DNA from: Bdellovibrio sp.
Lineage (GTDB): Bacteria > Bdellovibrionota > Bdellovibrionia > Bdellovibrionales > Bdellovibrionaceae
Assembly (NCBI GenBank): GCA_019104905.1
Contig: JAHRXB010000315.1
Coordinates: 1 to 14,146, forward strand
Direction of reading: 5' to 3'
DNA length: 14,146 nt
In this document: positions 7,663 to 14,146 of the stretch, piece by piece
Layout of the letters: each line of letters opens with the position of its first letter
Numbering within the stretch: the stretch's first letter is position 1
The notes under the pieces: generated by a model
Databases searched by the model: none
Seen by the model: only the letters and a program-made list of their open reading frames with translations
What the model was told of the DNA's origin: nothing
Translations under genes and position numbers: made by a program

Positions 7663-8511
7663 ATGGCCCATAAGAATAAGACCAACTACAGCCCCTATAA
7701 AGCCCGTCAAGAAGCCCGTGGAGTCACGGCTTCCACCCAAATGGGGCGTCATAAGAAACCTGAGCTTATTTACGAGCTCAATGAGGCCAACGATCGCCTT
7801 GCCGATGTCTTCCGCAATCACGGCTTCGATTTGGTGAATCATCAACAACGAATGCAACTGGCTCAGTTTTATCGACTGCTGATGCTCAATCAGGAAAAAG
7901 AAAATTTCACTCGCCTCTTAAAGCTCCGAGACATTGCAATTAAACACTTTATCGACAGCATTATTATCACGCAGTACACGAAGCTGCAGTTTCCTCTTCT
8001 CGATGTTGGGACCGGCCCCGGCTTCCCCGGAATCCCTCTGAAGATCATGTTTCCCGAGGAAAAGATTCTTCTTGGGGAAGGCGTTCAGCGTCGGGTGGAA
8101 TTCCTAAAACACGTGCGCAGCGAGATGAAACTCAAAAATCTGGATATCCTGGGCCGCAATATCAATGAACACTGTGTCTACCCGGTCAAAGGTGCTATCA
8201 CCCGTGCCGTTGAAGATATTGGCAATACCTTAGGAAACGTCATTAACTGCGTGCAAGTTGGCGGTCGGGTCTATTTCATGAAAGGTCCCGGAGTGGATCC
8301 TGAAATCAAGGCCGCGAAAGAAAACTGGAGCGAGTATTACAAACTCGTTGAGGACGTCGCCTACACCCTCCCCCAGACTCCGCACGAACGCCGCCTGGTC
8401 GTTTACGAAAAAATCAAGCCCCGCCCTCTTCCTGAAGAGGATGAAGGCGAAGATCTTCTGATGGATGAATTGTCCGGTGAAGAAAAAAGAAGATGGAGTC
8501 ACTACACGTGA
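7663..8511 (+). CDS. RsmG (GidB)-like SAM-dependent methyltransferase
   Basis: The core resembles RsmG, which methylates N7 of a guanosine in the 530 loop of 16S rRNA. Visible features: NFTRLLKLRDIAIKHFIDSI (81-100), as in the RsmG N-terminal signature; the SAM-binding loop DVGTGPGFPGIPL (114-126); RRVEFLKHVRSEMKLKNL (143-160); TRAVEDI (180-186), matching the family's 'ARA' stretch; and GGRVYFMKGPG (200-210). At 282 residues it is longer than the usual ~210: a basic extension precedes residue 60 and an acidic tail rich in Glu/Asp ends it. The ribose-binding position after the second strand reads LGEG rather than the usual Asp-containing motif. It may be the housekeeping RsmG or a divergent paralogue; canonical rsmG usually sits beside mnmG/parAB, which are not here, so I leave the symbol blank. 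Confidence 0.82.
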   Translation: MAHKNKTNYSPYKARQEARGVTASTQMGRHKKPELIYELNEANDRLADVFRNHGFDLVNHQQRMQLAQFYRLLMLNQEKENFTRLLKLRDIAIKHFIDSIIITQYTKLQFPLLDVGTGPGFPGIPLKIMFPEEKILLGEGVQRRVEFLKHVRSEMKLKNLDILGRNINEHCVYPVKGAITRAVEDIGNTLGNVINCVQVGGRVYFMKGPGVDPEIKAAKENWSEYYKLVEDVAYTLPQTPHERRLVVYEKIKPRPLPEEDEGEDLLMDELSGEEKRRWSHYT

Positions 8512-9629
8512 GTTCTCTTGCCCTCCCCTCATTGACGATTGCCCGTCTTCAGGTCCGCAAAGGAGATCTGCACGAGGCTCGTTTTTCTGCTGAGGATGCG
8601 CGCTATGAAGCTCTCTTAATCCCAGATCGTGCCCAATGGCTTGAAGCCTCTCGCATCTTCCTGCAATGTTGCCAAGAGCTCGAGGAACTTTCGTTGGCTC
8701 AAGGAGCCATGGAGGAAGTCCTTCAGTTTTTAGCCACCAATCCTTCAGAAGCCCTCCAGGCCCAAGCTGAAACTTTGATCAGTTCTTGGCTTCTCGCTCA
8801 GGGTAAAATTGAAGAGTCGCAAGGGTATGCAAATTCTGCGATTGCCAAAGCAACTCACAGTCGTGAACTAGACACCCTCGCCCGATCACTATTGATTCTT
8901 TCTTTGTCCTTGAGCATGAATCCCGCAACCTATGGATTGGCATTACAACAGCTCGAGAAATTAGATGTTCTTTTAGGAGAACTTGAGAATCCCGAAATCC
9001 TTCTCACTGCAAAACTTTTGCGTGGCTATATCTACACTCAAAAGTCTCAGTTCGATAAAGCCTTAGAACTTCTTTGGCAAAGCTATGAACAGGCCAAACT
9101 CCATGGTTTTCATCTTTTGATCTCCAGCATCTTGGCTCAGTTAGCCCGCGTCTACCGAGACCAACAGCATGAGGAGCATTACAAGATCTATGCAGAACTG
9201 GCTCTTAAGGGCGTTGATAAGACAAAGTCTCCTCGTCTCTACAAAGCGATTTCCCAAATATGTCCACCGGGGTTAAGCAATCTACCTCAATATGATTTTT
9301 GCATTGATGAAGATTCGCGACTTGTCATGGAGAAATCCAAAGGACCGATCGACTTTAAAAACCAACACATTCTTTTTGAGATGGCTCTTTTGTTTATCAA
9401 AAATCCTGGGCAGCGCTACAGCAAAGAGAATCTGGTTGAAGCCATCTGGAGTCAAAGTTATGACCCAGAACTTCATGACAATTTGATTTACGTTTCCATC
9501 AAACGTCTACGTACTTTGCTAGAGCCCGATCTAGAAAGTCCACGTTACATTCTGCGCGATCGAAAAGGTTACTACTTCAATCCCCAATCCACTGTTCAGT
9601 TTAAGAATACGGAGGAAGCAACACTATGA
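8493..9629 (+). CDS. Helical-repeat (TPR-like) protein with C-terminal winged helix
   Basis: This 378-residue product joins a long all-helical region (about 10-255) to a DNA-binding domain. The helical part has TPR-like pairs, for example GKIEESQGYANSAIAKA and KSQFDKALELLWQSYEQAKL. Residues 286-365 match an OmpR/PhoB-type winged helix: KENLVEAIW, recognition helix HDNLIYVSIKRLRTLLE (328-344) and wing YILRDRKGYYFNP (352-364). There is no receiver domain and no ATPase motif, so it is not a classical response regulator or SARP/MalT protein. The ATG at 8493 overlaps the upstream gene by 19 bp. An in-frame GTG at 8508 forms GTGA with that gene's stop and is an equally good coupled start. I infer a transcription regulator that senses a protein or peptide partner through its repeats; its targets are unknown. 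Confidence 0.8.
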   Translation: MESLHVSSLALPSLTIARLQVRKGDLHEARFSAEDARYEALLIPDRAQWLEASRIFLQCCQELEELSLAQGAMEEVLQFLATNPSEALQAQAETLISSWLLAQGKIEESQGYANSAIAKATHSRELDTLARSLLILSLSLSMNPATYGLALQQLEKLDVLLGELENPEILLTAKLLRGYIYTQKSQFDKALELLWQSYEQAKLHGFHLLISSILAQLARVYRDQQHEEHYKIYAELALKGVDKTKSPRLYKAISQICPPGLSNLPQYDFCIDEDSRLVMEKSKGPIDFKNQHILFEMALLFIKNPGQRYSKENLVEAIWSQSYDPELHDNLIYVSIKRLRTLLEPDLESPRYILRDRKGYYFNPQSTVQFKNTEEATL

Positions 9630-10039
9630 AACTTCTCATCCCCCTTCTTTTAACATTCCTCTCATTGGCGGCTTTTGCGGGCCCTGGCGATGGCCCCATT
9701 GTTCCGTGGCCTACAAGTATCAATCGCCAAAACATCACTTCGGAAGAACTGATTGGCAATTGGGTGACCTTCAGCCACAATACAATCTGGTTTTTGGAGG
9801 TCACTCCCGACGATGGAATTGAAGGAGTGCTTTATCTCTCTCTCAAATCAAACGCCCTGTTCAACCACAAAGCCACGGGATATGTTTTTCCAGATGAGCG
9901 CATTTTCTGGGGAGATCTTATCATGGATAAAAATCACATTTCACGTATCGCGATTTTTAGAGACCGCGATGGGCTCAAACTTCGTATTTCGTCAAAGCAA
10001 GACACCTTCCACGATCTCAAACTTTATCGAGTCAAGTAA
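9626..10039 (+). CDS. Small exported protein of unknown function
   Basis: The 137-residue product begins with a Sec signal peptide (MKLLIPLLLTFLSLAAFA, cleavage predicted after Ala18). A mature domain of about 119 residues follows, rich in beta-type sequence (GNWVTFSHNTIWFLEVTPDD, then GVLYLSLKS, then HDLKLYRVK). There are no cysteines and no lipobox, so it is probably soluble in the periplasm or secreted. The pattern of strands with an early 'GNW' recalls lipocalin-like or META-type small beta-barrels, but the family is not recognised. A strong ribosome site GGAGGAA (9611-9617) precedes it, and its ATG overlaps the regulator's stop as ATGA. A sensor or partner for the upstream regulator's output is conceivable, not shown. 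Confidence 0.78.
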   Translation: MKLLIPLLLTFLSLAAFAGPGDGPIVPWPTSINRQNITSEELIGNWVTFSHNTIWFLEVTPDDGIEGVLYLSLKSNALFNHKATGYVFPDERIFWGDLIMDKNHISRIAIFRDRDGLKLRISSKQDTFHDLKLYRVK

Positions 10040-10048
10040 GGATTCCTT

Positions 10049-10807
10049 GTGATTGAAATCAGTTCGAAAAGTAACGATCATTTCAGACGCTGGGCGGATT
10101 TAGCTTCTGCCCGCGGCATTAAAAAACACAATGAGTTTATCCTTATGGGAGAAAAACTTATTGAAGAGTTTTTGAAGAACCCCACCTTTAAAGTCAAAGT
10201 CGAGTTGGTTCATGAGGATCTTCGTTCTTTGACAATGACTGCTGCCACTTTGAAGGGTCAGCGCATTCCTGTCTTCAAACTGCCAAAAGCCCTTTTCAAT
10301 GAGCTGGATGTCATCGGCACCCACTACAATCTTTTGGTGTTAGAGCCCATCGACATCGCCCCCCTCCCTGAGGCAAACACTCCGCAAGGACTTGAGGTCG
10401 TGTGTCCACTGGGAGACCCTGCGAACTTGGGGGCTCTCGCCAGATCTGCTCTCGCCTTTGGCGCAAGCAAGTTGATCCTGACCGAGGAAAGCTGCAACCC
10501 GTTCCATCCCAAAGCCATCAAAGCCTCTGCGGGAGCTCTTTTAAAGCTGCCGGTTTATCGTGTCGGTAAATTTATGGAATTCGTCGGCGGAAATGAAGAC
10601 GTCTATGCTCTCGATATGAAAGGCGAAGACATCGCTCGTTTTAAGTGGCCCAAGAATCTGCGCTTAGCCATCGGCGAAGAAGGTCCGGGTTTTAGTGGCA
10701 TCAAAGGGTTGAAACGCCTTTCTGTTGCCACTCAGGGAGTCGAATCCTTGAACGCCACTGTGGCCGCCAGCATAGCCCTCTTTAGTTATTCAAGCTTTCA
10801 CAAGTAA
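10049..10807 (+). CDS. SpoU/TrmH-family RNA 2'-O-methyltransferase
   Basis: This is a knotted (SPOUT) SAM-dependent methyltransferase that modifies ribose 2'-OH in rRNA or tRNA. All three SpoU motifs are present: motif 1 PLGDPANLGALARSALAFGA (120-139) with Asn126 and the catalytic Arg132; motif 2 LAIGEEGPGFSG (206-217) with Glu210; and motif 3 VATQGVESLNATVAASIALF (226-245) with Ser233 and Asn235. The linking stretch KASAGALLKLPV is also typical. The N-terminal ~100 residues resemble the substrate-binding domain found in RlmB/TsnR-like members. Length (252) fits the family. The start is GTG at 10049, supported by AAGGA 6 nt upstream. The exact target nucleotide cannot be told from sequence. 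It lies 9 bp after the exported-protein gene, in the same run. Confidence 0.92.
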   Translation: MIEISSKSNDHFRRWADLASARGIKKHNEFILMGEKLIEEFLKNPTFKVKVELVHEDLRSLTMTAATLKGQRIPVFKLPKALFNELDVIGTHYNLLVLEPIDIAPLPEANTPQGLEVVCPLGDPANLGALARSALAFGASKLILTEESCNPFHPKAIKASAGALLKLPVYRVGKFMEFVGGNEDVYALDMKGEDIARFKWPKNLRLAIGEEGPGFSGIKGLKRLSVATQGVESLNATVAASIALFSYSSFHK

Positions 10808-10810
10808 ACT

Positions 10811-11509
10811 TTAAAGATCCATGTAATGACGACGCTCTTGAGGCGACAGATGCTCAAGAGCATAGCGAAGCATGGTCCGAGGCATCTTGGCGGCATGCAC
10901 ATCTAAGAAGCCCTTAAGATCCTTCTTGCTCACCCGTTTTCCCACCTCACGAAGCATCCACCCCACAGCCTTGTGAATAAGGTCGTGTTCGTCCTTTAGC
11001 AACACCTTCGCTAAACGCAAAGTCTCTTGAGACTCTTGATGTTTAATGAAATGAAAAGTTGAAAGGACGGCAATTCTTCGTTCCCAAAGATTAGAAGAGG
11101 TCGCCAGGCGGCGAAGAACTTTTCGATCTTTGTCGTATAAATACGCCCCGACAATACGTTCCGCTGACAAGTCAACAAGGTCCCAATTGTTAATGTACTT
11201 TGTGTTTTTAAGGTAGAACTTATAGATCTTTTCCTGGTCCCGCTGACTTCCGCGAGAATATTTTCCGACCAAAATAAACAGAGCGATCAGACGCTCTTCG
11301 TGAATTTTAGACTTTAAGAGTGTTTGAATTTCGCGCAAAGACAGCGTCGCATACTTTTTTGCCAAACTTCGCGACTGTGGAACATTGAGACCTACAAAAA
11401 GATCCCCTTCCCCGTATTCGCCTTTTCCCGTTTTAAAAAAACGTCGCAAATTTTTAGCGCGGTCGGGATCTTGCAGTTTAGAAATATCTTTGCGTAAATC
11501 CTTTAGCAT
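10811..11509 (-). CDS. AlkD-type DNA alkylation repair glycosylase
   Basis: AlkD proteins are HEAT-like-repeat DNA glycosylases that excise N3- and N7-alkylated purines without base flipping. The 232 residues match the family length. Key residues fall almost at the positions known from Bacillus cereus AlkD: Trp109 and the catalytic Asp113 in NNWDLVDLSA; Arg144/Arg145 in LWERRIAVLSTFHFI; and Trp184 in HKAVGWMLREVGKR. Enrichment in Lys and Arg fits DNA backbone contact. It begins 6 bp after the mevalonate kinase stop and is probably transcribed with that run. The Shine-Dalgarno sequence before the ATG at 11509 is weak. Its stop lies 3 bp from the stop of the converging methyltransferase gene. 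Confidence 0.93.
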   Translation of the reverse strand: MLKDLRKDISKLQDPDRAKNLRRFFKTGKGEYGEGDLFVGLNVPQSRSLAKKYATLSLREIQTLLKSKIHEERLIALFILVGKYSRGSQRDQEKIYKFYLKNTKYINNWDLVDLSAERIVGAYLYDKDRKVLRRLATSSNLWERRIAVLSTFHFIKHQESQETLRLAKVLLKDEHDLIHKAVGWMLREVGKRVSKKDLKGFLDVHAAKMPRTMLRYALEHLSPQERRHYMDL

Positions 11510-11515
11510 ACAAAT

Positions 11516-12403
11516 CTAACAGGGAATGAGCTTCTCAAGGATTTCAAAGGGAGGCTCATTCTTCCACAGCGAAAGAACATAACCACCGCCGCCAGATCCG
11601 GTGGGTTTGACGGCAAGGGCGCCATTTTTTCGCAACCACTCAATATGCGCCCGGGGCTCTCCATCATTAAGACCCCATTGCTCAAAACACTGCCCGGCAA
11701 GTTCTATGGCCTCAGCCAAAATGGGAAGCCCTTCTTGGGAGGTTAATGTCAATGCCCTCTCGGCAATTTCAACGGCCTTGGCCATTTGCAAATCCAATTT
11801 TTCCCCGAGATCCGGATTCTTCAAGATGAGATCTTTCACTTTGTTAACCGCATCCACGGTTACTCCCCGCTTGCCGGAGTATGAAATATACCAATGAGGT
11901 CTCCATGTCGCCGTTAGAGACTTCTTTTCTCCGTTTCTTACAAAACGTAATCCCTCACCCGAAAGAGCGACGGCAATATCAACACCGCTGCTTTCGCCAT
12001 GGAAAAGATTTTCAAGATTTCGGGCAAATTCATAATATTCAGATTCATCCACATAACCCAAAAATCCCAACCATCGAGTCACAGCCACACAAAGAGCCGC
12101 CGAGGCCCCCATGCCGGCACCCACAGGAATAGACGACTCTAACAGCAGCGTCCCTTTAATATCTGCGCGAGATATTTTCTTTAACTCGCAAGCTTTCTCT
12201 AAAACACCCCAAACCAGTAGCTGCAAATCTTTTCCATGATCTCCGACCAACTGCAGTTCCAAAGACTGAGAGCCCCTTGAATAGTTCAACTCGAGATTGC
12301 GAGATTGAATAGGAAACACCAATGCCGGGACTCCACGCAGCACAGAATGCTCGCCAGCAAGAATCCACTTTCCAAATGATTTGCAGGAAAAATCAATGGA
12401 CAT
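11516..12403 (-). CDS. mvk: Mevalonate kinase
   Basis: This GHMP kinase phosphorylates mevalonate at the 5-OH with ATP, the first kinase step of the mevalonate pathway. Motifs, numbered from the start used here: GKWILAGEHSVLRGVPAL (11-28); ATP-loop IPVGAGMGASAAL (92-104); HGESSGVD (135-142), the hallmark of mevalonate kinases, whose Asp142 should be the catalytic base; and C-terminal KPTGSGGGG (266-274). The ATP loop reads GMGAS rather than the usual GLGSS. The 295 residues are the normal bacterial length. The open frame continues upstream to 12520, but those 39 residues overlap the decarboxylase gene and lack family similarity. The ATG at 12403 gives an 11-bp overlap with that gene and has GAAGG upstream. 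Confidence 0.93.
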   Translation of the reverse strand: MSIDFSCKSFGKWILAGEHSVLRGVPALVFPIQSRNLELNYSRGSQSLELQLVGDHGKDLQLLVWGVLEKACELKKISRADIKGTLLLESSIPVGAGMGASAALCVAVTRWLGFLGYVDESEYYEFARNLENLFHGESSGVDIAVALSGEGLRFVRNGEKKSLTATWRPHWYISYSGKRGVTVDAVNKVKDLILKNPDLGEKLDLQMAKAVEIAERALTLTSQEGLPILAEAIELAGQCFEQWGLNDGEPRAHIEWLRKNGALAVKPTGSGGGGYVLSLWKNEPPFEILEKLIPC

Positions 12404-13373
12404 TGTCTTTGACACCTTCAAAGGCCAGAACCTTAAAGTCTTTTTTAAAATGATCACGATATGTTTCAAAAGACTTCTTTTGATCGTTTCTGAAGAGCAT
12501 ATGAACATTCGCTCCGGCATCCATCGTCACCAAGGGGCCGTCCTGCCATTTATTCCAAAATCCTTGGCAGTCTTCCAAAACCTTTTTAGATCCCGAAGTC
12601 ATGTAGGAAAAAGCAGGGACACTTGTTTCAAATAAACGATGCATATCCATAAACTCGTCCCAAACAATCTGACGAGCCATGTGCCAGTCATTCCAACATA
12701 ATGCCTGCACCAAATCCTTGAGACGCAATTCCGCTCGCTCGGGTCGTCCGTTAAAACGAGGGCTGGTGGTTACAAGCTTATGGGCATCAGAACTGGAAAC
12801 TTCTTTCTTAGAATCCTCCACCACCACAACAATGTGGTGAAAGTGATCCAGGGAAATTCCCATGGGCTCGGCGTATTCCGCCTGCCATAAAGCCCAAGGA
12901 CCGAAAAGAGACCGACAAGACGAACCAGATCCTTGTCGAGAAAGTTCAGAAAGAACCTTTTTATCCGTGCCCCAAGGTTGGGGATTGAGTTTTTGAAACA
13001 TCTCTGCCGCCGCCAAGGTCAAAGCCGCAAAACTTGAGGCGGAACTCGCTAAACCGCAATCCGATGGAAAGTTATTGGCGGATTCGACAAGAAAGTTTTT
13101 GTTCACTCCCCACTTCTGTTTCAAGTTCTGCAAATGTTTTAAAAAACGCTGCTGTCCTTTTTCAGAAAGTTCGATTTTTTCCAGATCTTCACGCACTAAC
13201 GGTTTCCACTGGTCCTCAGCGCCCTCGATTTCAGTCAGACGGACGAAGGTTCGCAGATTCTCTAACGTATAGGACAAGGAACCGTTCGTCGGTTTATTCC
13301 CCGTGCCCTCAATCTTTCCCATATACTTAATCAACGCAATATTGGAAGGTGCCGAAACTAATACCTGATTCAT
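12393..13373 (-). CDS. mvaD: Diphosphomevalonate decarboxylase
   Basis: MvaD converts mevalonate 5-diphosphate to isopentenyl diphosphate with ATP, releasing CO2. The 326-residue GHMP-fold product shows SAPSNIALIKYMGK (7-20), SLSYTL (32-37), NNFPSDCGLASSASSFAALT (100-119), SRQGSGSSCRSLFG (145-158) and TMDAGANVHML (283-293). Asp285 should be the catalytic aspartate, and Arg146 and Lys16 match conserved substrate-binding residues. The highly conserved KYWGK reads KYMGK here (Met18 for Trp), which is worth noting because this loop borders the substrate pocket. The start ATG at 13373 has GAGG 6 nt upstream and overlaps the preceding kinase stop as ATGA. With its neighbours it forms the lower mevalonate pathway. 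Confidence 0.94.
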   Translation of the reverse strand: MNQVLVSAPSNIALIKYMGKIEGTGNKPTNGSLSYTLENLRTFVRLTEIEGAEDQWKPLVREDLEKIELSEKGQQRFLKHLQNLKQKWGVNKNFLVESANNFPSDCGLASSASSFAALTLAAAEMFQKLNPQPWGTDKKVLSELSRQGSGSSCRSLFGPWALWQAEYAEPMGISLDHFHHIVVVVEDSKKEVSSSDAHKLVTTSPRFNGRPERAELRLKDLVQALCWNDWHMARQIVWDEFMDMHRLFETSVPAFSYMTSGSKKVLEDCQGFWNKWQDGPLVTMDAGANVHMLFRNDQKKSFETYRDHFKKDFKVLAFEGVKDNVH

Positions 13374-14146
13374 AACGAGCCTCGTAACTGAAGTCCTGAA
13401 GAAATATTTTTAGAGGAAGATAAAATCACAAGTCCACGGGTCTGACAGAAATCCTGAACGCCCTGGGATTCCGCCTTGTTGGTCACAACCAAAACCACAT
13501 CCGCACCCAAAGCTCCGCAGCCTTTTACTGCTCGAACGCCCGGTATTTGCCGAAGCTCGCTTAAGAGGCTTAAAGTCTCTTTGCAGGTAAACCCAAGATC
13601 CTGCAAAGCCAGGGCGTAGGCATTCACACCGTCGATAAAACGCGTGCTATCCTGTTTTTCAAATCCCTCGCGAATGACGGCAAAAGCCTGTTCTAAAGAA
13701 CTGCCATCAAACTCCGGCAGATTTTTGAGATGTTCATGGGTTGCCACTTTATTACCGGTATGGATCAGAGAAAATTCTAAATCCATAAAAGGCCAACTTT
13801 TTACAGAGATCAAACCTTGTCGTTTTTCAAAGAACGTCAAGGAACCCTTAAGTTGTCCGACAAGATCCGCGCCACTGGGACGCTGCCCCTGTCCCTGCCA
13901 CGCCACATCGTAATAGGCTTCCAAAAGATGTTTAAAATCGAGAAGCTTTTCCATGTCCTGCTGCGCTTTTTCTTTATAAAGCCAAAGTGCATAGACTGAA
14001 AGAAACTGTGCCGTCGAGGCGCCAAAGCCTCCCCGACCCATGTAAGGATCTTGAAAACTCAAATCAAACTGCGAAAAATAATCCGCATACTTGGCGATAA
14101 AAAGCCCCGCAGGTGATTCAGGATGAAGACCCTCTTTTTGCCCCTG
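13370..14146 (-). CDS. GHMP kinase, probable phosphomevalonate kinase, N-terminus beyond the right edge
   Basis: The frame is open to the window edge (first visible codon CAG at 14146), so 258 C-terminal residues are seen and the true start lies outside. The ATP loop reads YMGRGGFGASTAQFL, and a GHMP C-terminal domain ends with GVRAVKGCGALGADVVLVV. No HGxxSG-D motif of mevalonate kinase and no KYWGK-type motif of the decarboxylase is present. By position, directly upstream of and overlapping mvaD and mvk, it should be the missing phosphomevalonate kinase that makes mevalonate 5-diphosphate. The sequence is divergent from the firmicute enzyme, so this function rests mainly on context. A phosphate-transfer role on another small alcohol is less likely. 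Confidence 0.8.
   Translation of the reverse strand, partial: QGQKEGLHPESPAGLFIAKYADYFSQFDLSFQDPYMGRGGFGASTAQFLSVYALWLYKEKAQQDMEKLLDFKHLLEAYYDVAWQGQGQRPSGADLVGQLKGSLTFFEKRQGLISVKSWPFMDLEFSLIHTGNKVATHEHLKNLPEFDGSSLEQAFAVIREGFEKQDSTRFIDGVNAYALALQDLGFTCKETLSLLSELRQIPGVRAVKGCGALGADVVLVVTNKAESQGVQDFCQTRGLVILSSSKNISSGLQLRGSL

Noticed and set aside
12404..12520. Extended N-terminus of mevalonate kinase (39 more residues)
   Set aside because: The extension is read out of frame through the mvaD coding region, has no family similarity, and the GHMP motif GKWILAGEH begins just after Met at 12403.

Overview
The window looks like chromosomal DNA from a Gram-negative bacterium of the former Deltaproteobacteria, most likely a Bdellovibrio-like organism (Bdellovibrionota). 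This rests on gene content and order: a pheS-pheT-ihfA-merR-tRNA-Pro string, beside an MVA-pathway GHMP-kinase cluster that few Gram-negative lineages carry. It also rests on lipoprotein and signal-peptide genes and an intermediate GC content. The taxon is an inference; no marker gene was compared.

Region A (1-3008, all minus strand, accessory in character). A long lipoprotein of repeated Ig-like domains runs off the left edge. A 329-bp gap follows, holding a 34-codon ORF with a strong ribosome binding site and two inverted repeats. Next is a RES-domain protein (NAD-degrading toxin family) with no recognisable antitoxin beside it. A 322-bp gap with a small hexamer repeat leads to the tRNA.

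Region B (3009-7551, minus strand, housekeeping). pheS and pheT (phenylalanyl-tRNA synthetase alpha and beta) overlap by 4 bp. ihfA (DNA-bending protein with an unusual aspartate-rich tail) follows after a 114-bp gap. A MerR-type regulator gene starts inside the codons for that acidic tail. A tRNA-Pro(GGG) gene lies 11 nt after the regulator and was probably transcribed with it.

Region C (7552-10807, plus strand). A 111-bp divergent control region separates pheS from a tightly packed run of four genes: an RsmG-like methyltransferase, a helical-repeat protein with a C-terminal winged helix (a probable transcription regulator), a small exported protein of unknown function, and a SpoU/TrmH-type RNA 2'-O-methyltransferase. 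Start/stop overlaps suggest translational coupling of the first three.

Region D (10811-14146, minus strand, converging on region C with 3 bp between stop codons). A phosphomevalonate-kinase-like GHMP kinase (cut by the right edge), diphosphomevalonate decarboxylase and mevalonate kinase overlap head to tail. Together they could convert mevalonate to isopentenyl diphosphate. An AlkD-type DNA alkylation repair glycosylase gene ends the run.

The least ordinary parts are the RES protein with its possible 34-residue partner, the repeat-protein/winged-helix regulator joined to RNA methyltransferases, and the dual-coded ihfA/merR junction. I see no CRISPR array, insertion sequence, phage structural gene or recognisable complete defence system.
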